This document shows, one piece after another, positions 41,327-49,816 of a stretch of DNA of 64,000 nt. Position numbers and translations under genes: made by a program. The notes under the pieces were generated by a model. It searched no databases. It had not been told where the DNA came from and saw nothing but the letters and a program-made list of their open reading frames with translations. Origin of the DNA: Clostridia bacterium (lineage in GTDB: Bacteria; Bacillota; Clostridia; Oscillospirales; Acutalibacteraceae). How positions within the stretch are numbered: the first letter of the stretch is position 1; each line of letters begins with the position of its first letter. The stretch spans positions 1-64,000 of the forward strand of contig JAFWZR010000019.1 of NCBI GenBank assembly GCA_017522225.1. The letters run 5' to 3'.

Positions 41327-42931
41327 TTGAATACTCGTTTAATTGCGGTTTTTACTGCTTTTTGCCTTGCATTCGGATGCATCTGTCTTCGACTATATGT
41401 TCTTGCTACAGGCGGAGCAGATATGGTATCGGTCGGTAACCACGACTTCACGATTGAGGCGGACAGGCTGCGAGGGGACATTCTTGATATAAACGGTGAA
41501 AAGCTTGTTTCGGCTGACTATGAAAATATTGTGATAGCAAAGCCTACCTATAAGGCACTCGAAGAAATCAGAAAGGTTGTTGATTCTCAGCTTTTTGCCG
41601 ATATCGAAAAGCGTATGCAGAATGGCAGCGCAATCTCGGTTAATATAGGAAAGCTTGAAATAACACAGAATTCAGATGCCGTAATGCTTAAAAAATACAG
41701 CCGTTATACCGATAAACAGCTCGCCTGTCACATAACAGGCTATCTTAACGGTGAGGGGCGAGGAGTATCGGGGATTGAAAAAAGCTTTGACAGTATGCTT
41801 TATACGGGCAAAAGCCTGACTGCAGGCTTTGATGCCGATGTTTACGGCAGAATACTCAGCGGTACACAGATTAAAATAAAAAACAGTACCCTTAAAATGC
41901 CGTCGGTTACACTCACTATCGATCTGCGGATTCAGCAGGCGGTTGAGAATGCTCTTGATATCAGCGATGTTATCTGCGGCGGTGCGGTTGTTATTGATGT
42001 CCGAAACGGAGCAATCCGTGCAATTGCGTCAAGACCTGTTTTTGATCCGCGTGATGTTGCCGGATGCCTTGATGACGCTGATTCTCCGCTGTTAAACAGA
42101 ACACTCGGTGCTTATGCGGTCGGCTCTGTTTTCAAGGTTGCGGTGACTGCCGCGGCTCTCGAAAACGGGATAAATGAGTTCTATTATAAATGTAACGGAA
42201 GCTGTGAGATTGACGGTGTGACATTCAGCTGTAATAACCGCACTGCACACGGTGAACTGAATATGACAACAGCGCTTGAATGCTCGTGCAATACGTTCTT
42301 TATCGAGCTTGCAAAAAAAACAGGTGCCGATAAAATCCTGGAAACTGCATCGCTTCTCGGCTTCGGTCAGGAGACAGTTCTCGCAGAAGGTATTGTCGCG
42401 CGGTCAGGTGTATTGCCTTCGACAGACCGTCTGTCATCCTCGGGGGCACTTGCTAATTTTTCTTTCGGACAGGGTGAATTTACTGCAACGATGCTGCAAC
42501 TTGCGACAATGATGTCTGCTGTTGCAGGGGAGGGAAGCTATGTAACACCTTACCTTGTTGAACGGGTGACGGATGCGGACGGCAGTATTATCAGTCAGAA
42601 AGATAAAAGCTATCCCGTAAATGCACTCAGCAAAAAAACTGCAGCAAGAATTACGGGAATGCTGATGAGCGTTGTTGAAAACGGCAATGCACAAAAGGCA
42701 CGGCTAAAAAATGAAATTACGGCAGCAGGTAAAACCGCAACGGCACAGACGGGCACCTTCAGAAACGGCAGGGAGCTTTATAACACATGGTTTGCAGGAT
42801 TTTTCCCTGCTGATAATCCGAGGTATACCGTCATTGTTTTTAAGGAAGACGGAGGGTCGGGTGCGACTGATTGTGCACCTATATTCAAAAGGATAGCAGA
42901 CAAAATTACGGATATCGAAAAAATTTCATAA
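41327..42931 (+). CDS. Class B penicillin-binding protein (D,D-transpeptidase)
   Basis: Cross-links peptidoglycan outside the membrane. 534 residues from TTG 41327 (nine bases after AGGGG; GTG 41318 is too close). An N-terminal membrane anchor (about 3-27) is followed by a short dimerisation/pedestal region (about 45-190) with RGDILDINGEKL. The transpeptidase domain has the active-site motifs SVFK (S267, K270), SCN (S320-C321-N322) and GKTATAQTG, where the usual KTG is KTA (469-471). The small size and lack of a PASTA domain resemble PbpA or elongation-type PBPs of Clostridia. It is alone, next to a surface-protein gene, so a sporulation role is not shown. Confidence 0.88.
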   Translation: MNTRLIAVFTAFCLAFGCICLRLYVLATGGADMVSVGNHDFTIEADRLRGDILDINGEKLVSADYENIVIAKPTYKALEEIRKVVDSQLFADIEKRMQNGSAISVNIGKLEITQNSDAVMLKKYSRYTDKQLACHITGYLNGEGRGVSGIEKSFDSMLYTGKSLTAGFDADVYGRILSGTQIKIKNSTLKMPSVTLTIDLRIQQAVENALDISDVICGGAVVIDVRNGAIRAIASRPVFDPRDVAGCLDDADSPLLNRTLGAYAVGSVFKVAVTAAALENGINEFYYKCNGSCEIDGVTFSCNNRTAHGELNMTTALECSCNTFFIELAKKTGADKILETASLLGFGQETVLAEGIVARSGVLPSTDRLSSSGALANFSFGQGEFTATMLQLATMMSAVAGEGSYVTPYLVERVTDADGSIISQKDKSYPVNALSKKTAARITGMLMSVVENGNAQKARLKNEITAAGKTATAQTGTFRNGRELYNTWFAGFFPADNPRYTVIVFKEDGGSGATDCAPIFKRIADKITDIEKIS

Positions 42932-42947
42932 AATATGAAAAAAATGC

Positions 42948-42976
42948 TTGATTTAGAAAAAGCCTTGTGCTATAAT
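42948..42976 (+). promoter_or_regulatory. Promoter of rpsB-tsf
   Basis: TTGATT (42948-42953), 17-bp spacer, TATAAT (42971-42976). The leader of nearly 100 bases includes a short hairpin CCGC/GCGG (43036-43055) that may serve autoregulation by S2. Confidence 0.75.
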
Positions 42977-43079
42977 CTATCGGCAATCATTACACACGTA
43001 GAGTGTTTTGAGCGAAGTGCATTACAAAAAATGTCCGCTTATTAAGCTCTGCGGAGGCAAAAACTAAGGAGGAAAATTT

Positions 43080-43811
43080 ATGCCAGTAGTATCAATGAAG
43101 CAATTACTCGAAGCAGGTGTTCACTTCGGACACCAGACAAGAAGATGGAACCCGAAAATGGCTCAGTACATTTTCACAGAGCGTAACGGTATCTACATCA
43201 TCGACCTTCAGAAGACAGTAGGTAAGCTTGAAGAAGCTTACATGTTCATCCGTGAGGTTGCTGCAAACGGAGACGAAGTTCTCTTCGTAGGTACAAAGAA
43301 GCAGGCTCAGGATTCTGTTAAGGAAGAAGCAATCCGTTGCGGTATGCCTTACGTTAACGCACGTTGGCTCGGCGGTATGCTCACAAACTTCAACACAATC
43401 AAGAAGAGAATCAAGAGACTTGAGCAGCTCAAGAAGATGGAAGCTGACGGAACATTCGACCTTCTTCCGAAGAAGGAAGTTATCAAGCTTAACCTCGAAA
43501 TCGAGAAGCTTGAGAAGTTCATGGGCGGTATCGTTAACATGAAGAAGCAGCCCGCTGCTATGTTCATCGTTGACCCCCGCAAGGAAAGAATCGCTGTTCA
43601 GGAAGCAAAGAAGCTTGGTATTCCCCTTGTAGCAGTTGTTGACACAAACTGTGACCCCGATGAAATCGACTACGTTATCCCCGGTAACGATGACGCTATC
43701 CGTGCTGTTCGTCTTATCGCAGGTGCAATGGCAGACGCTATCATCGAAGGCCGTCAGGGCGAGCAGACAGAAACTGCTCCTGCTGAAGCTGAAGAAGCAG
43801 TTGCTGAATAA
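43080..43811 (+). CDS. rpsB: 30S ribosomal protein S2
   Basis: S2 joins late in 30S assembly and is needed for S1 association. The 243-residue protein has the start [49 protein letters not shown] and [23 protein letters not shown], which are the S2 signatures. The ribosome binding site AAGGAGG is strong. The acidic end ([13 protein letters not shown]) is common. It is followed by tsf, the usual rpsB-tsf operon, with a hairpin in between. Confidence 0.98.
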   Translation: MPVVSMKQLLEAGVHFGHQTRRWNPKMAQYIFTERNGIYIIDLQKTVGKLEEAYMFIREVAANGDEVLFVGTKKQAQDSVKEEAIRCGMPYVNARWLGGMLTNFNTIKKRIKRLEQLKKMEADGTFDLLPKKEVIKLNLEIEKLEKFMGGIVNMKKQPAAMFIVDPRKERIAVQEAKKLGIPLVAVVDTNCDPDEIDYVIPGNDDAIRAVRLIAGAMADAIIEGRQGEQTETAPAEAEEAVAE

Positions 43812-43826
43812 TTAATCTATACACTT

Positions 43827-43857
43827 AATAAGTCCGTGCAAAATGTGCGGACTTATT
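43827..43857 (+). terminator. Intercistronic hairpin between rpsB and tsf
   Basis: Perfect 10-bp stem AATAAGTCCG/CGGACTTATT with an 11-base loop but no T tract. It probably stabilises or attenuates the transcript between the two genes and is not a full terminator. Confidence 0.5.
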
Positions 43858-43895
43858 CCAAATTAAATTAAAAATTTCGATTGGAGGAAATTAAA

Positions 43896-44996
43896 ATGGC
43901 ATTTACAGCTAAAGACGTTCAGGCTCTTCGTGAGAAGACAGGCGTTGGTATGATGGATTGTAAGAAGGCTCTTGTTGAGACAGATGGCGACATCGACAAG
44001 GCTATTGATATTCTTAGAGAAAAGGGTCTTGCTTCTGCAGCTAAGAAGGCAAGCCGTGTTGCAGCTGAAGGTGTTGTTGCAGCATATAACGATGCTAATG
44101 CAGGTGCTCTCGTTGAGATCAACTGTGAAACAGACTTCGTTGCTAAGGGTGCTCCGTTTGTAGAGCTTGCTGCTAAGGTTGTTAAGACTGTTGTTGCTGC
44201 AAAGCCTGCTGATGTTGAGGCTCTCCTTGCTACAAAGGCAGTTGATTCAGACAAGACAGTTGACGAAGAGGTTCAGGAGGTATTCCTTGCTCTTCGTGAG
44301 AATATGAAGGTCCGCAGATTTGCTCTTGTTGAAGGCCACACCGTATCTTACATCCATGCAGGCGGTTCAGTCGGCGTTCTTGTTGCATTTGATGTTGATG
44401 ATGCAACAGCAGCTAATGACGAGTTCGTAGCAATGGGTAAGAACGTTGCAATGCAGATTGCAGCTATGAGCCCTGAGTACCTTGGCAAGGCTGACATTTC
44501 AGCTGAAGAGCTTGCAAAGATGCAGTCAATCACAGTTGACAGTGCTCTCAATAAGCCCGAATCACTTCCCGTACCCATCCTCAACAGCATCATTGAAGAA
44601 GCAATCAATGACAAGAAGTGGAGCGATGAGGACGCAGAAATCTACAAGGGTCTTGATCAGAAGCAGAGAAAGAACTTCCCGAACTTCATTTCAAAGGAAG
44701 CAATGGCTACTCTTGCAGAAATCGCAGTTTCACGCAAGGCTGAAATTTCTGAGAACAAGATCTTCACAGGCCTTGTTCAGGGTCGTCTTTCAAAGCAGAT
44801 CAAGGAAGTTTGTCTCCTTGAGCAGGCATTTGTTCGTTCAGACCTCTTCGAGGGCGACGTTAACGGCTACATTAACTCAGTATCTAAGGCTATCGGCGCA
44901 GACATCAAGCTTAAGAGCTTTGTTCGTTTTGCAAAGGGCGAAGGCATTGAGAAGAAAGTTGACAACTTCGCAGCAGAAATTGCAAGTATGATGTAA
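43896..44996 (+). CDS. tsf: Translation elongation factor Ts
   Basis: EF-Ts exchanges GDP for GTP on EF-Tu. The start is [24 protein letters not shown], the UBA-like N-terminal domain, followed by [13 protein letters not shown]. The core has a duplicated subdomain. At 366 residues it is longer than the ~280-300 usual; the extra length is an inserted segment (about 195-275, including [27 protein letters not shown]) before [14 protein letters not shown] 43896 follows TTGGAGG. Second gene of the rpsB operon. Confidence 0.95.
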   Translation: MAFTAKDVQALREKTGVGMMDCKKALVETDGDIDKAIDILREKGLASAAKKASRVAAEGVVAAYNDANAGALVEINCETDFVAKGAPFVELAAKVVKTVVAAKPADVEALLATKAVDSDKTVDEEVQEVFLALRENMKVRRFALVEGHTVSYIHAGGSVGVLVAFDVDDATAANDEFVAMGKNVAMQIAAMSPEYLGKADISAEELAKMQSITVDSALNKPESLPVPILNSIIEEAINDKKWSDEDAEIYKGLDQKQRKNFPNFISKEAMATLAEIAVSRKAEISENKIFTGLVQGRLSKQIKEVCLLEQAFVRSDLFEGDVNGYINSVSKAIGADIKLKSFVRFAKGEGIEKKVDNFAAEIASMM

Positions 44997-45020
44997 TCAA
45001 CCGCAAGGTTAATAAAAATG

Positions 45021-45054
45021 AAGAGCTGATCCGCAAGGGTCAGCTCTTTTTTAT
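45021..45054. terminator. Bidirectional terminator after tsf
   Basis: Stem AGAGCTGATCC/GGGTCAGCTCT with loop GCAA and TTTTTT tract. It also closes the XRE gene transcribed from the other side. Confidence 0.85.
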
Positions 45055-45278
45055 GTGTTTTTTCTTGGGTATGGCTCGACAACATCTGTCAGCTCTGCTA
45101 GGTAGTCCATGCTTGTTCCCAAAGCGGTTGCAATTTTCTTGCATTGCTCAAAAGTATAATATCTTTTACCATTTTCAATTTTAGAGTAATCGCTTTGATC
45201 AATACCAGTTAACAATTGCATTTTAACCTGTGTGTATCCTTTTTCCTTTCGTAGTTGCTTTAATCGCGAGTCTGCCAT
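45051..45278 (-). CDS. XRE-family DNA-binding regulator (first divergent pair)
   Basis: 75 residues. The HTH is RLKQLRKEKGYTQVKMQLLTGIDQSDYSKIENGKRYYTFEQCKKIATALGTSMDYLAELTD, a typical XRE/Cro domain filling the protein. ATG 45278 follows GAGGTG; the frame extends upstream to 45395 but that part overlaps the divergent promoter. It is transcribed away from the LRR gene at 45387, with direct repeats AATTGACCTAT (45306 and 45331) in the shared promoter region, so it probably represses itself and the LRR gene. It and the second XRE protein (47185-47397) share this layout. Confidence 0.85.
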   Translation of the reverse strand: MADSRLKQLRKEKGYTQVKMQLLTGIDQSDYSKIENGKRYYTFEQCKKIATALGTSMDYLAELTDVVEPYPRKNT

Positions 45279-45305
45279 AATAATCACCTCAGTAATATTA
45301 TGTCG

Positions 45306-45341
45306 AATTGACCTATTGACATTAGGGTGAAATTGACCTAT
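45306..45341. promoter_or_regulatory. Probable operator of the first XRE regulator: direct repeats
   Basis: AATTGACCTAT occurs at 45306-45316 and again at 45331-45341, a 25-bp spacing (about 2.4 helical turns). The first copy ends at the -35 box and the second enters the -10 box of the LRR promoter. Confidence 0.6.
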
Positions 45342-45344
45342 AAT
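45316..45344 (+). promoter_or_regulatory. Promoter of the first LRR surface protein
   Basis: Consensus TTGACA (45316-45321), 17-bp spacer, TATAAT (45339-45344). Confidence 0.8.
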
Positions 45345-45386
45345 TTGGTTTACAAAATAGTTTTTGTAACAGAAAGGATGAAAATT

Positions 45387-47108
45387 ATGAAACAAAGTAT
45401 TAAAACGATTATTTCAATTGTAATGGTTCTTACGATTGCAATAATCTGCATGCCAATGTCAATGGCATCAGAAGTCTATAGCGGCACTTGCGGAGATAAT
45501 CTCACTTGGACTCTTGACACCGAAACCGGTGAACTTGTTATCAGTGGTGAGGGTGAGATGTATGATTATTCTTCCGAAGAAACACCATGGTTCGAAAATC
45601 GGTTAAAAATAAATAGTATAGTGGTTAATGATGGGGTAAGTCGTTTAGGTGATTGGTCTTTTATGGATTGCGATAGCCTGACTAATGTTGTAATTCCTGA
45701 AAGTGTAATTGAAATTGGATCGGCTGCTTTTTATGATTGTGATAGTCTTACTATAATTGTTATACCTGATAGCGTTGAATCGATAGCTTTTGCAACTTTC
45801 CGGTTTTGTGATCAGTTAGAATCTGTTTCTATTGGTGAGTGTGTTACATATATAGGTAGCAACGCTTTCGAGGAATGTGTTAATCTTGAAAGCGTAAATA
45901 TTCCAGATAGTGTTACAGAAATAGGTATGGCTGCTTTTTATAGCTGCGAGAGCTTGAAAAGTCTAGAGTTCGGTAAAGGCTTATCGTATATATATGCTTG
46001 GGCATTTGAAGGTTGCTCAAGTTTAGTTGAATTATCTTTCTATAGCAAGTTGAATACTATAGGTGAATCCGCGTTTAATGCTTGTAATATAAAAAGCATT
46101 TATTTCTTTGGCACTCAAGAAACATGGAATAATATTTTTATCGACAGAAAAAATGACGCTATTATTAATGCTACAATCCATTTCCTTGGCGAATCAGAAC
46201 ACAAGCATGATCTCGCTCACCGAACAGTTGCATCCACTTGCACGGTTGCAGGTATGGAATATGATATATGCTTGGAGTGCGGTGAGAGCTTCAATATCGT
46301 TACACTTCCGCTTGCGGCTCATAGTTGGAGCAAGTGGATGACCCGAACAGAAGCTACTGGCTCTGCCTATGGTGAAAAATACAGAACTTGTACAGTCTGC
46401 GGAAAGGAAGAAACAGATTCAATCCCTAAGCTCAATGTTATTGAAGATGAGAAAACAGGTATTGAAATCGAATTTGATAACGAGTACAATTCAGATGTCG
46501 AAATAAAAGTTGAAGAAGTATTTGACGGTAGCTCGTTTGAACTTCTTGAAAAGGCTTACGGTGGGGTAAAATCAAAAGTTTTTGATATTTCAACAATCAA
46601 AGACGGAATAAAAGTTCAGCCTGACGGCAAGGTAAAGGTAAGAATACCTCTCCCAAACGGTTTCGGCAAGAATTCAGTATGGGTTAATTATATCGATTCA
46701 GTAAACGGTACGGTTACAAAAATTCCTTCAACAGTTGTTAACGGTTATGTAGAGTTTGAAACAGACCATTTCAGCTATTATGCAGTTGTTGAAGAGCTTA
46801 GCAAAGTCAACTCAGTTTCAATCGACAACATTTCAATGAGCTACAAGGATTCAACAACTATAACGCCGACAATCAATGCTGATGAAGGTGTCGGATATAC
46901 AGTTTCTTATAGCTCGTCAGACACGGGTGTTGCACAGGTTGATGAAAAAGGAAAAGTAACTGCAACAGGCAAGGGTAGTGCTGAAATCACCTGCACGGTT
47001 ACTGATGAATACGGAAATACTGTAACGGATACCTGCAATGTTGAAGTTAAGTACACCTTCTGGCAGTGGATTATTGTTATCGTTCTCTTCGGTTGGATCT
47101 GGTATTGA
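45387..47108 (+). CDS. BspA-like leucine-rich repeat surface protein with CxxC units, Ig-like domain and FGWIWY tail
   Basis: 573 residues. A signal peptide (about 1-27) leads to a BspA-type start GTCGDNLTWTLDTETGELVISGEGEMYDY, about seven LRRs (SAAFYDCDSLTIIVIPDSVESI and so on, to about 260) ending FFGTQETWNNI. Two CxxC units follow (CTVAGMEYDICLECG; RTCTVCGKEE), a beta-rich region (about 345-470), a Big_2 domain (about 478-555; SSDTGVAQVDEKGKVTATGKGSAEITC) and the tail FWQWIIVIVLFGWIWY at the very end. BspA-type LRRs bind host or polysaccharide ligands. Start ATG 45387 follows AAAGG. The gene is more A+T-rich than its neighbours. It is divergent from an XRE gene. Confidence 0.85.
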   Translation: MKQSIKTIISIVMVLTIAIICMPMSMASEVYSGTCGDNLTWTLDTETGELVISGEGEMYDYSSEETPWFENRLKINSIVVNDGVSRLGDWSFMDCDSLTNVVIPESVIEIGSAAFYDCDSLTIIVIPDSVESIAFATFRFCDQLESVSIGECVTYIGSNAFEECVNLESVNIPDSVTEIGMAAFYSCESLKSLEFGKGLSYIYAWAFEGCSSLVELSFYSKLNTIGESAFNACNIKSIYFFGTQETWNNIFIDRKNDAIINATIHFLGESEHKHDLAHRTVASTCTVAGMEYDICLECGESFNIVTLPLAAHSWSKWMTRTEATGSAYGEKYRTCTVCGKEETDSIPKLNVIEDEKTGIEIEFDNEYNSDVEIKVEEVFDGSSFELLEKAYGGVKSKVFDISTIKDGIKVQPDGKVKVRIPLPNGFGKNSVWVNYIDSVNGTVTKIPSTVVNGYVEFETDHFSYYAVVEELSKVNSVSIDNISMSYKDSTTITPTINADEGVGYTVSYSSSDTGVAQVDEKGKVTATGKGSAEITCTVTDEYGNTVTDTCNVEVKYTFWQWIIVIVLFGWIWY

Positions 47109-47141
47109 TGAAATTTAAGAAAAAGATGATATAAACAAATT

Positions 47142-47168
47142 AAGGATGGCGGATTCGCCATCCTTTTA
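47142..47168. terminator. Terminator of the first LRR gene
   Basis: Perfect 10-bp stem AAGGATGGCG/CGCCATCCTT with loop GATT then TTATA. Confidence 0.75.
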
Positions 47169-47184
47169 TAATATATTATTGTTT

Positions 47185-47397
47185 TTATCGGTTTATCTCG
47201 GGATTATCCGTGCGGCAGAGGATATAGTCAATGCTCACATTGTAAAAGTCGGCAAGTATAAGCAGTGTTTCTGTCGGCGGTATGCGTTCACCACTTTCAA
47301 ATTTTGAAATCAATGATTGTTCTATTCCTGTCTGCATCTGTAATGCAATCTGCGTTACACCTTTACTTTTTCTTATTTCTCTTAATCTGGTCTGCAT
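47185..47397 (-). CDS. XRE-family DNA-binding regulator (second divergent pair)
   Basis: 70 residues, all HTH: MQTRLREIRKSKGVTQIALQMQTGIEQSLISKFESGERIPPTETLLILADFYNVSIDYILCRTDN. ATG 47397 follows GGGGTG; the frame open to 47448 runs into operator sequence. It is divergent from the dockerin-LRR gene at 47568, with two palindromes in between. The regulator and operator layout match the first pair, but the sequence recognised differs (ATGACA-N3-TGTCAT against AATTGACCTAT), so the two regulators probably do not cross-talk. Confidence 0.85.
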   Translation of the reverse strand: MQTRLREIRKSKGVTQIALQMQTGIEQSLISKFESGERIPPTETLLILADFYNVSIDYILCRTDNPEINR

Positions 47398-47409
47398 ACA
47401 ATCACCCCT

Positions 47410-47458
47410 ATGACATTGTGTCATATTTTGTGTTGACAAATATGACAACTTGTCATAT
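47410..47458. promoter_or_regulatory. Probable operators of the second XRE regulator: two palindromes
   Basis: ATGACA-TTG-TGTCAT (47410-47424) and the longer ATATGACA-ACT-TGTCATAT (47440-47458), centres 32 bp apart (three helical turns). The second fills the spacer of the LRR promoter and the first lies near the start codon of the XRE gene, a textbook autorepressor arrangement. Confidence 0.75.
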
Positions 47459-47461
47459 AAT
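47433..47461 (+). promoter_or_regulatory. Promoter of the dockerin-LRR gene
   Basis: Consensus TTGACA (47433-47438), 17-bp spacer, TATAAT (47456-47461), with the operator palindrome in the spacer. The ~100-base leader can form an 11-bp stem AGCCGATTTTA/TAAAATCGGCT (47494-47504 with 47528-47538). Confidence 0.85.
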
Positions 47462-47567
47462 TAGCGTAGGGAAGAGTAAATATTCATTAATTAAGCCGAT
47501 TTTATTTACATTATGGGCGTGATGTGCTAAAATCGGCTCAGTTAAACAAAAAGTAAAGGTGATTTGA

Positions 47568-48740
47568 ATGAAAGCTACGAAAAAACTGTGTGCAATAATT
47601 CTATCGGCAGTTATGTTGCTGATGATCGTTCCTCTTTCAAGTTTAGCAACAGACGGTCTGAAATATGGTGTTTTCTCTTACGAAATTATCGACGGAGGGG
47701 TTGTTATCACGGATTGTGATGACACCGCAAGCGGAAAAATTGAGATTCCAAAAGAAATAGATTCTTGTCAGGTTACTGCAGTAGCACAGGATGCTTTCAG
47801 TATGTGTATGTCAATTACTGAAATTGTTATCCCAGAAAGTGTGCAGACAATCGGAGCGAGTGCATTTTATTACTGTCGTACGCTTGAAACAATAAATCTT
47901 CCGGACGGTTTGACAGAGATTCCGTTTTATGCGTTTCATCATTGCCAGGCACTTAAATCAATAGATATTCCTGACAGTGTTACTAAGATAGGTGACAGAG
48001 CATTTCAGAGCTGTTACAGTTTGACTGAAGTCAGGATGAGCGAAAACATAACTTCAATTGGTAAAAGTGCATTTGATGAATGTGTTTTAATTGAAGAAAT
48101 CAGTCTCGGTGATAAATTGACCTTTATTGGTTTCGGTGCTTTTAATTCGTGCAGAAATCTCAAATCAATCAGCATCCCGAAAGGACCGGAACGTCTTGAC
48201 GCTGCTTTTTCTTCATGCAGTTCTTTAACAAATATTACTGTTCCGTCAAATATTAAAATTGTAGGCCGTCATTCTTTTTACGGCTGCAGAGTGCTTGAAG
48301 CAATAGTATTTGAAGAGGGTGTAACTGAAATATGTGATTTAGCTTTAGCACAGTGCAACGAATTAAAAAGTGTTACATTACCGTCAACTCTTAAAAGTAT
48401 CGGTTATTCTGCCTTTGCATTGGACAATCAGCTTACAGATGTTTACTTTAATGGTACTCAGGAACAGTGGAATGCAATTACGATAGGTGTTGACAACGAA
48501 CCTTTACTTAATGCAACAATTCATTTTGTAACAGCACCGACACACGAACGCGGTGATATAAATGGTGACAATGAGGTTAACTCCACCGATGCACTTATGG
48601 TTTTGCATCATACGGTTGAAAAAACACTTTTGACAGGTGAGGCAGCAATACAGGCTGATGTTACTAAGGATAATGAGATCAATTCTGTTGATGCTTTGAT
48701 GATTCTTAGATATTCGGTAGGTAAAATTGATAAAATCTGA
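47568..48740 (+). CDS. BspA-like leucine-rich repeat protein with C-terminal dockerin
   Basis: 390 residues. Signal peptide (1 to about 27), about ten BspA-type LRRs (ITEIVIPESVQTIGASAFYYCRTLETINLPDG and similar) closing with FNGTQEQWNAITIG, then a type I dockerin (about 327-388) with loops GDINGDNEVNSTDAL and ADVTKDNEINSVDAL. It lacks the FGWIWY tail of the other LRR proteins, so it is probably retained on the surface by docking to a cohesin. Start follows AAAGGTG. Controlled by the adjacent XRE operator. Confidence 0.88.
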   Translation: MKATKKLCAIILSAVMLLMIVPLSSLATDGLKYGVFSYEIIDGGVVITDCDDTASGKIEIPKEIDSCQVTAVAQDAFSMCMSITEIVIPESVQTIGASAFYYCRTLETINLPDGLTEIPFYAFHHCQALKSIDIPDSVTKIGDRAFQSCYSLTEVRMSENITSIGKSAFDECVLIEEISLGDKLTFIGFGAFNSCRNLKSISIPKGPERLDAAFSSCSSLTNITVPSNIKIVGRHSFYGCRVLEAIVFEEGVTEICDLALAQCNELKSVTLPSTLKSIGYSAFALDNQLTDVYFNGTQEQWNAITIGVDNEPLLNATIHFVTAPTHERGDINGDNEVNSTDALMVLHHTVEKTLLTGEAAIQADVTKDNEINSVDALMILRYSVGKIDKI

Positions 48741-48751
48741 GTTTAAAGCAA

Positions 48752-48793
48752 AAAGAAAAACCGTGAGGATTGCTCCTCACGGTTTCTTTTTTT
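48752..48793. terminator. Bidirectional terminator between dockerin-LRR gene and rpmA
   Basis: Perfect 11-bp stem AAACCGTGAGG/CCTCACGGTTT, with A-rich sequence before and TCTTTTTTT after. Confidence 0.9.
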
Positions 48794-48801
48794 AATAAAG
48801 A

Positions 48802-49086
48802 TTACTGCTCAACGGGATATACGCTGACCTTTTTGCGGTCCTTACCCATACGCTCGAACTTAACTGTACCGTCAATAAGAGCGAAGAGAGAATCGTCCTT
48901 GCCTCTGCCAACGTTGTTGCCCGGATGGATGTGTGTTCCACGCTGCTTGTAAAGGATGTTGCCTGCAAGAACAAACTGTCCGTCAGCACGCTTTGCACCA
49001 AGTCTCTTTGACTCAGAGTCACGGCCGTTACGTGTAGAACCCATACCTTTCTTATGAGCGAAAAGCTGAATGTTTAACTTAAGCAT
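48802..49086 (-). CDS. rpmA: 50S ribosomal protein L27 with cleavable N-terminus
   Basis: L27 supports the peptidyl-transferase centre. 94 residues, with [28 protein letters not shown] and [28 protein letters not shown]. The start is MLKLNIQLF before AHKKG: this nine-residue extension ending in LF is the form removed by the protease Prp, whose gene is directly upstream. Last gene of the rplU-prp-rpmA operon. Confidence 0.97.
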   Translation of the reverse strand: MLKLNIQLFAHKKGMGSTRNGRDSESKRLGAKRADGQFVLAGNILYKQRGTHIHPGNNVGRGKDDSLFALIDGTVKFERMGKDRKKVSVYPVEQ

Positions 49087-49102
49087 TTTGACACCTCCGT
49101 AG

Positions 49103-49405
49103 TTAAATAACTTTAATGTTGTCGGGATAATCCCCAGCCAGACTTCCGAGATGAAGTCTCAGGCCTTCAAGAATTTGCTGCGCTTCGGATAAATCTGAAA
49201 CCACTTTAATTTTCATAAAGCCGTCAGATACTTCTGCTTCAATCGTCGAACCGACAATTTCACTCAGCGTATTGGCTGCCATATAAGCTGCCGACGAAAC
49301 AAAGGCACATATAATGTCCTGTCCCGCTTCTGCCGAGCCTGAATGTCCGCTGATTTCATAGCCGCAGATTTTGTCATCCTCAGTGAAAAATCTTGCTTTA
49401 ATCAT
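49103..49405 (-). CDS. prp: Ribosomal-processing cysteine protease Prp
   Basis: Prp cuts the N-terminal extension from L27 before assembly. 100 residues with the family motif [33 protein letters not shown], giving catalytic His (about 21) and Cys (about 33). It lies between rplU and rpmA, the conserved Firmicutes order. The L27 here has the target N-terminus, so enzyme and substrate are both present. Confidence 0.93.
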   Translation of the reverse strand: MIKARFFTEDDKICGYEISGHSGSAEAGQDIICAFVSSAAYMAANTLSEIVGSTIEAEVSDGFMKIKVVSDLSEAQQILEGLRLHLGSLAGDYPDNIKVI

Positions 49406-49410
49406 AGCAA

Positions 49411-49722
49411 TTATGCGTTGATTGCAGAAATTTCAACCTTAGTGTAGGGCTGTCTGTGGCCCATCTTGCGCTTCTCGTTCTTCTTCGGCTTGTAAGTAAA
49501 TACTGTTACCTTCTTAGCCTTACCATTCTTGATAGCCTTTGCTGTTACTGTTGCGCCGTCAACATAAGGAGCGCCTACAACAATGCCATCTTCCTTACCA
49601 ACAGCTACTACCTTGTCAAAAACAACTTCGCTGTCAGCCTCAACGTCAAGCTTCTCGATGAAGAGAGTATCTCCTGCTTCAACCTTGTACTGCTTGCCGC
49701 CTGTAACGATGATTGCGTACAT
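49411..49722 (-). CDS. rplU: 50S ribosomal protein L21
   Basis: 103 residues with [42 protein letters not shown] and the RNA-binding end [22 protein letters not shown]. First gene of the rplU-prp-rpmA operon. It is preceded by a structured leader (L21 leader) that probably gives autogenous control. Confidence 0.97.
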   Translation of the reverse strand: MYAIIVTGGKQYKVEAGDTLFIEKLDVEADSEVVFDKVVAVGKEDGIVVGAPYVDGATVTAKAIKNGKAKKVTVFTYKPKKNEKRKMGHRQPYTKVEISAINA

Positions 49723-49734
49723 TCTAACTAACCT

Positions 49735-49810
49735 TCCTTTATTATGGACTCGCTACCTGGGGCGGATAAAATCACTTATGTCACAAATGTGACGCCCGTA
49801 ATATGCGGTA
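49735..49810 (-). ncRNA. L21 leader RNA (autoregulatory 5' UTR of rplU)
   Basis: The minus-strand leader holds GGGCGTCACATTTGTGAC and, near the end, GCCCCAGGTAGCGAGTCC, where GGGCG and CGCCCC can pair across a small hairpin (GTCACATTTGTGAC). The CAGGTAGCGAGTCC core matches what I recall of the L21 leader class of Firmicutes. Boundaries are approximate. Confidence 0.55.
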
Positions 49811-49816
49811 TTTCGA

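Noticed and set aside
44867-45085. Frames opposite the end of tsf
   Set aside because: They cross the tsf terminator and have no start signal.
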